From the NCBI GenBank assembly GCA_934667465.1, contig CAKUMG010000139.1, positions 1 through 9,728 on the forward strand: 9,728 nucleotides of DNA. Reading direction: 5' to 3'. Of this stretch, positions 1-6,300 are shown in pieces. Each line of letters begins with the position of its first letter. The first letter of the stretch is position 1. A program made the position numbers and the translations under genes. A model generated the notes under the pieces. The model was given only the letters and a program-made list of their open reading frames with translations, made no database searches and was not told where the DNA came from. This DNA comes from an uncultured Actinoplanes sp. (GTDB lineage: Bacteria; Actinomycetota; Actinomycetes; Mycobacteriales; Micromonosporaceae).

Positions 1-486
1 AAGCTCGGGGTTGGCCCGGCGGCTGCCGATGCTCGAGGTGTTGACGATCGCGCCGCCGCCGTGGCCGCGCATGAGGGCCGCCTCGGCGTTCATGGCGGTC
101 CAGTGGGAGCGGAAGTTGACGGCGAACTGCTCGTCGATCTCCTCGTCGGCGGTGGTGTCCAGCGGGCCCGGCCGCTGGATCGCCGCACCGTTGTTGAACG
201 CGCCGTCGAGCCGGCCGTGCAGCTCGCCTGCCCGCGCCACCGCGGCGCGGACGCTCGCGCGGTCGGCCAGGTCCAGCGCGACGGCATCGGCGACGCCGCC
301 GTCGGCGCGGATCTCGGCCACGATCTTGTCGAGGGCCTCGGTGCCGCGGGCGGCGAGCACGACGGCGGCGCCCTCCCGGGCGAAGAGCCGGCCCGCGGCG
401 GCACCGATGCCGCGGCTGGCGCCGGTGATGAAAATGACCTTGCCGGAGAGCAGGCCGAGGGGTGCGGAGGTGCTGGTGTCTGTCAT
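1..486 (-). CDS. SDR-family oxidoreductase, C-terminus cut off by window edge
   Basis: A short-chain dehydrogenase/reductase, a cytosolic NAD(P)-dependent oxidoreductase of unknown substrate. The visible 162 residues form the N-terminal Rossmann half: cofactor loop TGASRGIG at residues 21-28, acidic LDLAD near 71-75 contacting adenine, NNGA at 98-101 (the family usually has NNAG), and the strand IVNTSSIGS at 147-155 carrying the catalytic serine. The YxxxK active-site pair should follow about a dozen residues later and lies outside the window, so completeness cannot be judged. The start chosen is the ATG at 486; an in-frame ATG at 495 would add three residues (MVD), and neither has a strong ribosome site. 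It is divergent from an XRE/MmyB-like regulator 86 bp away, which in actinomycetes commonly controls such a reductase. Family call is firm; substrate is unknown. Confidence 0.92.
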   Translation of the reverse strand, partial: MTDTSTSAPLGLLSGKVIFITGASRGIGAAAGRLFAREGAAVVLAARGTEALDKIVAEIRADGGVADAVALDLADRASVRAAVARAGELHGRLDGAFNNGAAIQRPGPLDTTADEEIDEQFAVNFRSHWTAMNAEAALMRGHGGGAIVNTSSIGSRRANPEL

Positions 487-523
487 GTCCACCATGTCAG
501 CCCGGATCGCGGCGCGCAGGCAG

Positions 524-536
524 GCACAGGCTGTAC
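524..536. promoter_or_regulatory. Possible operator in SDR/XRE divergent gap
   Basis: A short imperfect inverted repeat, ACAG-G-CTGT flanked by an outer G/C pair, lies near the middle of the 86-bp gap between the two divergent genes. This is where a regulator would act on both promoters. The half-sites are only four bases, and I see no clear -35/-10 pair on either strand, so this is a weak candidate. Confidence 0.22.
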
Positions 537-572
537 CAGGATCGGCGGGGCCCGGCGGGGCAGACTGGGGTC

Positions 573-1409
573 ATGGACAAGCAGCAGCTGGCGGCCTTCC
601 TCCGCAGCAGGCGCGAGCGACTCCGGCCGGAGGACGCGGGCCTGCCCGCCGGGCCCCGCCGCCGGACCCCGGGCCTGCGCCGCGAGGAGGTGGCGGTCCT
701 CGCCCACATCTCGACGGAATACTACGTCCGGCTCGAGCAGGGCCGCGCCCCGCGCCCGTCGGCCGAGGTCCTGGCCGGCATCACCGCCGCCCTGCGCCTC
801 ACCGACGCCGAGTCCGCCCACCTCCACCTGCTCGCGGGCACCGCCCCGAACCGCTCCGGCCTGCACCGCCGCGACGTCCGCCCGAGCATCCTGGCCCTGC
901 TCGAACGGCTGCCCCAGACGGCCGGCTTCGTCACCTCCGCGATCTTCGAGGTGCTCGCCTGGAACGACCTGGCCGCCGCCCTCATGGAGGACTACGGGAT
1001 CGCCGAGGACCGCAACCTCGCCCGCAAGGCCTTCGCCGACCCGCCCCTCTACGGGGTCTCCGACGCCACCGAGTTCCGCCACAGCGTCGTCATGGGCCTG
1101 TGCGCCACCCTGGCCCGCTACCCCACCGACCCGGAGGTGACCGGCCTGGTCGAGGAGCTGCGCGCGAGCAGCCCCATGTTCGCTCGCCTCTGGGAACGCC
1201 ACGACGTCCAGGCGGCCCCGATGCTGACCAAGACCTTCCACCACCCGGCCGTCGGCCCGGTCACCGTCGACTGCGACACCATGACCCTCACCGACCGCGA
1301 CCAGACCCTCGTCCTCTACACCGCCCCCCAGGGCTCCCGCGACGCCGAGGCCCTGTCCCTCCTCAGCGTCCTCGGCGCCGACGGCGTCACCTCCCTCAGC
1401 CGGAGCTGA
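573..1409 (+). CDS. XRE-family regulator with MmyB-like ligand-binding domain
   Basis: A 278-residue DNA-binding transcription regulator. Residues 1-80 hold the XRE helix-turn-helix, with the typical RTPGLRREEVAVLAHIS stretch at 31-47 followed by YYVRLEQGRAPRPS. Residues about 105-265 match the MmyB-like ligand-binding domain, with the family pattern FEVLAWNDLAAAL at 125-137 and VDCDTMTL near 232-239. Length is typical of the family. The ATG at 573 is preferred because the XRE fold begins directly there; longer in-frame starts upstream would run through the divergent promoter region. The only ribosome-site-like element is GGGG at 567-570, very close to the start. Members of this family are frequently divergent from an SDR gene and are thought to regulate it, which fits here. 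The ligand is unknown. Confidence 0.93.
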   Translation: MDKQQLAAFLRSRRERLRPEDAGLPAGPRRRTPGLRREEVAVLAHISTEYYVRLEQGRAPRPSAEVLAGITAALRLTDAESAHLHLLAGTAPNRSGLHRRDVRPSILALLERLPQTAGFVTSAIFEVLAWNDLAAALMEDYGIAEDRNLARKAFADPPLYGVSDATEFRHSVVMGLCATLARYPTDPEVTGLVEELRASSPMFARLWERHDVQAAPMLTKTFHHPAVGPVTVDCDTMTLTDRDQTLVLYTAPQGSRDAEALSLLSVLGADGVTSLSRS

Positions 1410-1440
1410 AGACCAGCTCCCTCGTCAAGCATGTCGGTGC

Positions 1441-1486
1441 AGCTTCAACTTCGACTGCTACACTTGCTTCGGTTATTTCGATTAGC
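1441..1486 (+). promoter_or_regulatory. AT-richer promoter/operator region of HTH-PIN operon
   Basis: This pocket is clearly poorer in GC than everything around it and sits just upstream of the HTH-PIN gene pair. A possible promoter is TTCGAC (1450-1455) with TTATTT (1473-1478) at 17-bp spacing, a poor match to consensus. TTCGA occurs twice (1450-1454 and 1478-1482, allowing for one-base flanks), which could serve an autoregulating antitoxin. Location and composition are the main support. Confidence 0.35.
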
Positions 1487-1491
1487 TCGGC

Positions 1492-1498
1492 GAGGAGG
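1492..1498 (+). promoter_or_regulatory. Ribosome binding site GAGGAGG fixing GTG start
   Basis: A near-perfect Shine-Dalgarno sequence, five bases before the GTG at 1504. It decides the start of the HTH antitoxin gene in favour of this GTG. Confidence 0.8.
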
Positions 1499-1503
1499 CT
1501 CCC

Positions 1504-1950
1504 GTGTCGCGTACAGCTCCGCCACCCGGCCACGACGAGACGGTCGTCGCCGCGGAGGCCCTCGGCAGGATCCAGGCCTATCTCACGGCGCACCCGGACG
1601 GCCCCGCCATGGTGCACCTGTCCGACGACGCGGACACCCGGCTCGTGGTGCCACGCCCAGCCGTGGAGCTCCTGGCCCGCATCCTGGCGCACATGGCCGC
1701 CGGGCGAGGCGTCTCGGTCGTCCCGGAGCATGCGGAACTCACCACCCAGCAGGCCGCCGACCTGCTCAACGTGTCCCGGCCCTACCTGATCGGGCTCCTC
1801 GACGCCGGGGAGATCGAGTACCGCAAGGTCGGCACGCACCGCCGGATCTTCGCCGGGTCGCTCGTCGCCTACAAGCAGCGTGACGACGCCCGACGCCGCG
1901 TCGCCGCGGACGAACTGGCCCAGCAGACGCAAGATCTGGGCCTGGAGTGA
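1504..1950 (+). CDS. HTH (excisionase-type) antitoxin, VapB50-like
   Basis: A 148-residue DNA-binding protein, predicted antitoxin and autoregulator of the PIN protein encoded just downstream. Residues about 78-125 form an excisionase/MerR-like winged helix-turn-helix: LTTQQAADLLNVSRPYLIGL followed by LDAGEIEYRKVGTHRRI, the usual wing ending in a basic turn. The first 75 residues are mostly helical and acidic and probably form the toxin-facing or dimer part. The GTG start is fixed by a strong GAGGAGG site. The stop is six bases from the next start, so the two genes are cotranscribed and probably translationally coupled. HTH_17-type proteins paired with a PIN protein (as in mycobacterial VapBC50) are the family precedent. 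I see no damage in this gene. Antitoxin function is inferred from family and neighbour. Confidence 0.85.
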   Translation: MSRTAPPPGHDETVVAAEALGRIQAYLTAHPDGPAMVHLSDDADTRLVVPRPAVELLARILAHMAAGRGVSVVPEHAELTTQQAADLLNVSRPYLIGLLDAGEIEYRKVGTHRRIFAGSLVAYKQRDDARRRVAADELAQQTQDLGLE

Positions 1951-1956
1951 GAATCA

Positions 1957-2349
1957 GTGGCCTTCGCCGTCATCTATGACGCCAGCGTGCTCTACCCGAG
2001 CACCCTCCGCGATCTCCTGATCCGGATCGCCCAGACCGGCTTGGTACACGCCCGCTGGACCGAGATGATCCTGGACGAGATGTTCGACGCGATCAAACGC
2101 AACCGGCCCGACCTGGACCCGGCCAGGCTCGACCGCGGCGAACTCGGCCGGTGGGACATCGAGCCCAAGTCCCCGGACGCCTTCGTGCGCGACCAGATCG
2201 GCCTTGACCGCGATGCGATCGTCGCGGCGATCCAGCAGATCGCCGACTCCTGGCGCAACCCGACCGGCACGCCGGCGGAGGTGCTGGAGCGACTCGAACG
2301 GTCAGGCCTCGCGGTCAGCGTTGCCGAGCTGAGAACGCCTCGCCTCTGA
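1957..2349 (+). pseudogene. PIN-domain toxin with internal in-frame deletion, VapC50-like
   Basis: A 130-residue ORF starting at GTG 1957, with GGAG at 1943-1946 as ribosome site. Residues 1-60 are a normal PIN start: FAVIYDASVLYPSTLRDLL with the first metal-binding aspartate D8, then ILDEMFDAIKRNRPDLDPARLDR with the second acid E41. From residue 61 the text jumps to GELGRWDIEPKSPDAFV and the C-terminal helical region seen in VapC50-type proteins (AIQQIADSWRNPTGTPAEVL). Full-length relatives, as I recall them, run to about 185-190 residues and have between these parts a block with the DPDDRHVLAAA motif and the VIVTFNLKDFP strand. That block carries the remaining catalytic acids and is absent here. 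The frame is kept, so a stable but inactive protein is possible. I therefore call it a disarmed toxin rather than a working RNase; a novel short variant is the alternative. Confidence 0.75.
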
Positions 2350-2388
2350 ACCAGCGCACCCTGAGACTGTCGGCCGCCTCATGTCACG

Positions 2389-2420
2389 GAGGGTGGGTGA
2401 TGCGGGGGCCACCCACCCTC
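2389..2420. terminator. Bidirectional hairpin between PIN gene and GDPD
   Basis: An 11-bp perfect inverted repeat, GAGGGTGGGTG (2389-2399) and CACCCACCCTC (2410-2420), with a 10-base loop. It lies between two convergent genes, 39 bases past the PIN stop and 9 bases past the phosphodiesterase stop. There is no T-tract, which is common for actinomycete terminators. Confidence 0.75.
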
Positions 2421-2429
2421 GCGGGACCG

Positions 2430-3566
2430 TCAGGCGCGGGCGAAGGCGAGATCGCGGGCCAGGACGCCGATGTCGGGCTGGTCGGTGAACAGGCCGTCGA
2501 GACCCGTGCGCAGGAAGGTGATCTGCTCGTCGAGGGCGCGGCCGTAGGCGGCCGGGTCGGTGCCGGCGCGGTAGTCCGCCGGGAGGAACTGGTTCTCGGC
2601 GCGGAACGTGTAGGGCATGACCTTGATGCCGGCGGCGTGGGCGTCGCGGACCAGGGTCGTGGGCTCGCCGAGGGTGTTGTCCGCCCGGCGGGGGATGATC
2701 TGGTTCTTCTCGGGGCCGATGCCGTCCACGACGCGGGCGAGCTGCTTGAGGCCCGCCGGCGTGAGGTACTCGGCGTACGGCTTCGGGTCGTTGAAGGGCG
2801 TGCCGGCCGCGCCGGTCAGGAAGACGAGCGGGGCCCGCAGGCGGTGGTCCTCGCGCAGGTCCTTCAGGTTGGTGAACTCGAACGACTGGACGAAGACCTT
2901 GGCATCGCGGCGGTCGAGACCGGCGGTGCGCAGGGCGCGTACGAGCGGGGTCCCGAGGTCGAGGCCCAGCCGGCGGAAGAACGTCGGGTGCTTCGTCTCG
3001 GGATAGACGCCGATCTCGCGGTCGAGCTCCTTCGACAGCCGCTTGCGCAGCTCGAGGACCTCCTGGAACGTCGGCACCCGGAACCGGCCGTCGTAGAGCG
3101 TGTTGTGCTGGCGCACCGCGGGGATGCGTTCGACGGCACGCAGGGTGCGCAGCTCCGCGAGGGTGAAGTCCACGGTCCACCAGCCCGTCACGTCAACCCC
3201 GTCAAGGTTGACCGTACGGCGCCGCGACGCGAACTCGGGCCGGGACGCCACATCGGTCGTGCCCCCGATCTCGGGCTCGTGCCGGCAGACGAGCACGTGA
3301 TCCTTGGTGGACACCAGGTCGGGCTCGATGAAGTCGGCGCCCATCCGGGCGGCGAGTTCGTACGAGGCGAGGGTGTGCTCGGGCCGGTAGCCGGAAGCGC
3401 CCCGGTGGCCGACCACCAGCGTGCGCGGCTTGCGGGCCTTGGTGCCGTTCGCCGTGGTGGCGGGCGCGGCGGTGGCCGGTGCGGCGGTCGCGGCGGTCGC
3501 TCCCAGGACGGCGGGTGCCCCAGCGGCGAGCGCTCCGATGCGCAGCACCTGTCGGCGGTCAGCCAC
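2430..3566 (-). CDS. Secreted glycerophosphodiester phosphodiesterase (GDPD)
   Basis: A 378-residue enzyme expected to hydrolyse glycerophosphodiesters to glycerol-3-phosphate and an alcohol outside the membrane, supplying phosphate and glycerol. Residues 1-30 look like a Tat-type signal: DRRQVLR, then a hydrophobic run (IGALAAGAPAVLG) and an Ala-rich cleavage region, followed by an Ala/Thr/Pro linker to about 45. The GDPD barrel has the catalytic HRGASGYRPEHT (H54, R55, E63), metal-binding E81 and D83 in IEPDLV, H96 in CRHEPEIGGTTD, E190 and K192 in YPETKHP, QSFE at 227-230 and FTDQPD at 360-365. All key residues are present and the length is normal for secreted members. The start is GTG 3566, with GGAGG (plus-strand 3571-3575) four bases away. 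It is divergent from an unassigned gene. Phosphate control is possible (see the candidate PHO box). Confidence 0.95.
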   Translation of the reverse strand: MADRRQVLRIGALAAGAPAVLGATAATAAPATAAPATTANGTKARKPRTLVVGHRGASGYRPEHTLASYELAARMGADFIEPDLVSTKDHVLVCRHEPEIGGTTDVASRPEFASRRRTVNLDGVDVTGWWTVDFTLAELRTLRAVERIPAVRQHNTLYDGRFRVPTFQEVLELRKRLSKELDREIGVYPETKHPTFFRRLGLDLGTPLVRALRTAGLDRRDAKVFVQSFEFTNLKDLREDHRLRAPLVFLTGAAGTPFNDPKPYAEYLTPAGLKQLARVVDGIGPEKNQIIPRRADNTLGEPTTLVRDAHAAGIKVMPYTFRAENQFLPADYRAGTDPAAYGRALDEQITFLRTGLDGLFTDQPDIGVLARDLAFARA

Positions 3567-3610
3567 TTCTCCTCCAGCGGGTCACCGTGCGGCGACCGTC
3601 GCCGAACGTC

Positions 3611-3632
3611 CCCGGCCGAAGTCCAGGTGATC
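3611..3632 (-). promoter_or_regulatory. Candidate PhoP (PHO) box upstream of GDPD
   Basis: Read on the minus strand, two adjacent 11-base units, GATCACCTGGA and CTTCGGCCGGG, match the Streptomyces PHO-box unit consensus G(G/T)TCAYYYR(G/C)G at about 9 and 8 of 11 positions by my count. They lie 45-66 bases before the GDPD start. Secreted GDPD genes are known PhoP targets in Streptomyces. The consensus is loose and GC-rich, so chance matching is a real risk. Confidence 0.3.
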
Positions 3633-3720
3633 AGCTCAACGCGCGGGCGAAGCCGCCGTGACGGGAGGGCCAACACGGCCCGAAGGATCCACCGGGTGAC
3701 CACGGTCGGGTGTCCGGCCC

Positions 3721-3750
3721 TTGAGCCGCACACCCCGGCGGGCCTACCGT
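3721..3750 (+). promoter_or_regulatory. Possible sigma-70-type promoter of unassigned gene
   Basis: TTGAGC (3721-3726) and TACCGT (3745-3750) are separated by 18 bases and end 41 bases before the ATG at 3792. The -35 matches four of six consensus bases, and the -10 has the TAnnnT pattern usual for the main sigma factor of actinomycetes. Confidence 0.4.
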
Positions 3751-3791
3751 GGTACCTCGACCGCGGAACCCGCGCGCCTGGGAGTACGACC

Positions 3792-4325
3792 ATGCCATTT
3801 CGCGCCGCCGGGACACCGGTACGCCCGGCCGTCCGGCGCCGCACGCCCAACTCGCGCGCCTTCCTCGCCCCGGCGGCCCCGTCGAACGGGGACACCGATC
3901 CCGCGGGGCCGCGGCGGGTGGGGCGGCCCGACCTGGGGCGGCTGCCCGGGCGGCGGTTGACGGATCCGGTCACCCGGGCGGTGTGCGCGGCGTACGGGCT
4001 GCGGCCGCTGTCCGGGCGCACCTGGTGCGCGTACGAGTCGGGGGTGCAGGTGAACTCCGACCCGCACGGCCTGGTCACCGTCGTCCGGCTGCACTTCACG
4101 GCCGGCAGGTTCGTGCCCTACCACGGGGAGCTGCCCGCGGGTGCGGGCATGATGCCGCGGCGCGCTCCGCTGTGGACGGCGCTGGGCCGCCCCCACGTCT
4201 GCTACGCGGGCGCCGACGAGTGGCACCTGCGCGACGTGACCATCCGTGCCGGCTACGGACCGGACGGCGAGCGCATCGACGTGCTCGCCCTCACCCTTCC
4301 GCACCGCCTCCCCCGAGCCGCGTAG
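3792..4325 (+). CDS. Unassigned 177-residue protein
   Basis: I do not recognise a named family. Residues 1-55 are rich in Arg, Pro and Ala and probably disordered. Residues about 56-170 look folded: a helix (LTDPVTRAVCAAYGL), then alternating strands (VQVNSDPHGLVTVVRLHF, FVPYHGELP, CYAGADEWHLRDVTIRAGY, RIDVLALTL) ending in a polar GPDGERIDVLALTL strand. The layout, with a hydrophobic beta segment, then YHGELPAG, then a LG.P step and a final beta hairpin, resembles small uncharacterised actinobacterial or immunity-like proteins in which a Y.G.LP motif precedes a LG.P segment; that resemblance is from memory. No signal peptide or membrane segment. The ATG at 3792 has GGGAG seven bases upstream, and GC at third positions is strong only from here on; the open frame further upstream is antisense to the GDPD gene. 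Function unknown. Confidence 0.8.
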   Translation: MPFRAAGTPVRPAVRRRTPNSRAFLAPAAPSNGDTDPAGPRRVGRPDLGRLPGRRLTDPVTRAVCAAYGLRPLSGRTWCAYESGVQVNSDPHGLVTVVRLHFTAGRFVPYHGELPAGAGMMPRRAPLWTALGRPHVCYAGADEWHLRDVTIRAGYGPDGERIDVLALTLPHRLPRAA

Positions 4326-4366
4326 GACGCCACGGGCCACGTCCCCGCCGCTCGTAACGCCCGCCC

Positions 4367-4385
4367 GACGCGGCCCGGCCGCGTC
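4367..4385. terminator. Hairpin between convergent genes
   Basis: GACGCGGCC (4367-4375) and GGCCGCGTC (4377-4385) form a nearly perfect palindrome; as RNA this gives an 8-bp stem with a 3-base loop. It lies seven bases past the monooxygenase stop and 41 bases past the stop of the unassigned gene, so it could end both transcripts. No T-tract. Confidence 0.6.
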
Positions 4386-4391
4386 CGACGG

Positions 4392-5993
4392 TCACGCGGG
4401 GAGTCGCCCGGCAGCGCCGCGCGCAAGGCGGCCGCGGTGAGCCAGGACGCCGTGCAGGAAACGGTCCGGGCGGACCACGGTGACGCTGCCCGGGCGGCCG
4501 GCCAGGAGACCGTCCAGGTCGGTGACCGGCAGGCAGCCCGGCGCCGGATCGGGCAGGTCCACGGCCAGCAGCACCGCGCCGGGCGGCAGGTCACCGGCCC
4601 CGGAACGGGGGTCGCAGGCGTGGCCGATGCAGGCCCAGCGGTAGCCGATGACTTCGTCGAGCCGCACGGGCGGGCCCCCGCCGACGCTGACCCGGGGGTT
4701 GGGCAGCACGCGGCCGGCGCCCGGGAGTGGGCCGGCGGCGGTGCGGGGCAACCGGCGGGCCGGTAGCGGCTTCGCGCCGAGTGTGGTGCCGATCCGGGGC
4801 AGGGCGGCGACGGCGCGCAGCATGCCGCGTACGAGCCGGGAAGTGAAGGGTTTGCGGGTTTGCGCCAGGCGGCCGATGCGGGCCGCGAGCCTGGTGGCGC
4901 GCTCGACGTCGGGGCGGCGCTCGCGTTCGTAGCCGTCCAGCAGCAGCGGATCGGCGCCGGCGGTGACCACGTCGGCGAGCCGCCAGGCCAGGGCCACGGC
5001 GTCGCGGATCCCCATGCCGAGGCCGAGGCCCGCGAACGGCGGCATGGCGTGGGCGGCGTCACCGGCCAGCAGGACCCGGCCGCTGCGCCACCGGCCGGCC
5101 GTGCGGGCGTGGAACGTGAACACGCCGGCGCGCTCGACCTCCAGGCGATCGGGCGGGACCCAGCCGGAGATCAGCGCCCGTACGGTGTCGTCCGACGTCA
5201 TCGCGCGCGGGTCCTCACCCGGTCCCAGCATCCACTCCCACCGCCACCGGTCGCGCTGCGACATGGCGACCGCCGGGCGCGCCGGGTCGAGCACGAACGC
5301 GATGCCCGCGCCACCGTCCACCGCGCCGCCCACCCCGGGTCCGGCGTCCGCACCCGCTCCAGCCTCCGCGGCGGGTCCGGCGTCCGCGCTCGATCCAGCC
5401 TCCGCGCCGGGACGGACCAGGGCGTCGACCACCAGCCAGGGGTACGGGTAGGTCTCCCCCGGGAAGTCGATGCCGGCCGCGGCGCGGACGGTGCTCCCGG
5501 TGCCGTCGCAGCCCACCAGCCACTGCCCGGTCACGCGCTCGCCGTCGTCGAGGAGCGCGGTGACCTGACCGCCGGCCTGTTCGACGCCGCGGACGCTGCG
5601 CCCGGCCAGGATCCGGACCCAGCCCGTCGCCGCGGCGGCCGCCCACAACCCCCGCTCGAGGGCGGGCTGGTCGATGCGCACGGCCTGCGGATGCCCGTAC
5701 GCCGTCGCGGTCTGCTCGATCATGAGAAGTGGCCGGTGGTCCGCGCCCACCACGCCGTTGCGGGCCAGCGGTGTCGCCCACGCCTCGAGCGGCGGCAGGC
5801 CGGGCAGCACCGCCAGCGCCCGGATCGCCTCGGTCTCGAGCACGGCGGCGCGCGGCTTGGGCCAGGGCCCGTCCTGCGGCTCGATCACGACGACCGACAC
5901 CCCGCGGCTGCCCAGCAGGGTGGCGAGCATCGCACCGACCGGTCCCATCCCGGCGATGATGTCCGCGGCCCGCGCCGGGTCAGCGGGCTCCAT
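4392..5993 (-). CDS. FAD-dependent aromatic-ring monooxygenase (MhpA/PheA-type)
   Basis: A 533-residue flavoprotein hydroxylase, expected to use NAD(P)H and O2 to hydroxylate a phenolic or polyketide-type substrate in the cytosol. Motifs in order: FAD-binding GMGPVG (15-20), the DG motif GCDGTGSTVR (161-170) and the GD motif VLLAGDAAHAMPPFAG (307-322) with LGMGIRDA (325-332). The C-terminal thioredoxin-like domain spans about 430-533. Length is close to MhpA-type enzymes. Oddities: the first strand before GMGPVG (ADIIA) is about one residue short of the usual D-x4-GxG spacing; residues 195-230 are an Ala/Gly/Asp-rich insertion built on a 12-residue tandem repeat; and the start overlaps a cupin-like stub by 14 bases. 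The ATG at 5993 has AGGGGGA (plus-strand 5998-6004) four bases upstream, and no other in-frame start lies upstream. Family is sure; substrate is unknown. Confidence 0.92.
   Translation of the reverse strand: MEPADPARAADIIAGMGPVGAMLATLLGSRGVSVVVIEPQDGPWPKPRAAVLETEAIRALAVLPGLPPLEAWATPLARNGVVGADHRPLLMIEQTATAYGHPQAVRIDQPALERGLWAAAAATGWVRILAGRSVRGVEQAGGQVTALLDDGERVTGQWLVGCDGTGSTVRAAAGIDFPGETYPYPWLVVDALVRPGAEAGSSADAGPAAEAGAGADAGPGVGGAVDGGAGIAFVLDPARPAVAMSQRDRWRWEWMLGPGEDPRAMTSDDTVRALISGWVPPDRLEVERAGVFTFHARTAGRWRSGRVLLAGDAAHAMPPFAGLGLGMGIRDAVALAWRLADVVTAGADPLLLDGYERERRPDVERATRLAARIGRLAQTRKPFTSRLVRGMLRAVAALPRIGTTLGAKPLPARRLPRTAAGPLPGAGRVLPNPRVSVGGGPPVRLDEVIGYRWACIGHACDPRSGAGDLPPGAVLLAVDLPDPAPGCLPVTDLDGLLAGRPGSVTVVRPDRFLHGVLAHRGRLARGAAGRLPA
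5337..5408. repeat. Tandem 36-bp repeat inside monooxygenase gene
   Basis: Two adjacent 36-base units (5337-5372 and 5373-5408) differ at four positions by my count. As 36 is a multiple of three, each copy adds 12 residues (AEAGSSADAGPA and AEAGAGADAGPG). The repeat sits in the substrate-domain side between strands and probably forms a flexible surface loop. Confidence 0.85.
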
Positions 5994-6141
5994 CGCTTCC
6001 CCCTGCCACCGCCTCGGCCGCCAGGGCCGCCGACACGCTCATCACCTCCGGCGGCGGCTCGGCGGGCGTGAACTCCAGCGGCACGTCCTCGAACTGCGCA
6101 CACCCGTCCCGGTCGGCATGGATCCGCGTCATCGTCGTCAT
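5980..6141 (-). pseudogene. N-terminal stub of a cupin-domain protein
   Basis: A 53-residue ORF from ATG 6141 (in-frame ATGs also at 6150 and 6132) to TGA 5982-5980. It reads MTTMTRIHADRDGCAQFEDV and then PLEFTPAEPPPEVMSVSAALAAEAV. This matches the start of a common actinobacterial cupin family whose members, from memory, begin R.YADADGESHFEDVE, continue through a proline-rich step and PLPAERV, and then enter the beta-barrel. Here the barrel is missing: the ORF ends after GGSDGAR and overlaps the monooxygenase start by 14 bases in another frame. A deletion that removed the cupin core and joined the stub to the monooxygenase is the simplest reading. It might still be translated and couple ribosomes onto the monooxygenase. 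A genuine short leader protein is the alternative. Moderately sure of the cupin link. Confidence 0.55.
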
Positions 6142-6145
6142 GCCG

Positions 6146-6198
6146 CCCATCCTGCCCCCGCCCTCCCCCCACGACAGTCCCGGCTCCCGCCCTCCCCC
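6146..6198 (-). promoter_or_regulatory. Two consecutive G-quadruplex motifs in leader of cupin stub
   Basis: On the minus strand there are two blocks with four G-runs of at least three and short loops, at plus-strand 6179-6198 (loops 4, 1, 1) and 6146-6170 (loops 6, 1, 1). Both share the core GGGGGAGGGCGGG, so they look duplicated. The second reaches the region of the alternative ATG at 6150 and could hide the ribosome site when folded in RNA. Folding is inferred, not shown. Confidence 0.45.
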
Positions 6199-6300
6199 AC
6201 GGCCTGCCCCGGCCCCGGCTCGCCCGCCGAGGAACCGGCCCGACCGCCGGACAGGCCCGAACCATCGCCCGCCCGCCGGAGCAAAACGACCGTTCCGGAG

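Noticed and set aside
11..1789. 592-codon open frame on the plus strand
   Set aside because: It runs antisense to the SDR gene and out of frame with the XRE and antitoxin genes; composition is Pro/Arg/Ala-rich as expected of a shadow in high-GC DNA.
2397..3791. Long upstream extension of the unassigned plus-strand gene
   Set aside because: It is antisense to the whole GDPD gene, which has all its catalytic motifs; coding signal and a ribosome site support the start at 3792.
6277..6300. CCGGA...TCCGG repeat after the Crp/Fnr gene as terminator
   Set aside because: Five-base arms with a 13-base loop are too weak to call in this GC-rich DNA.
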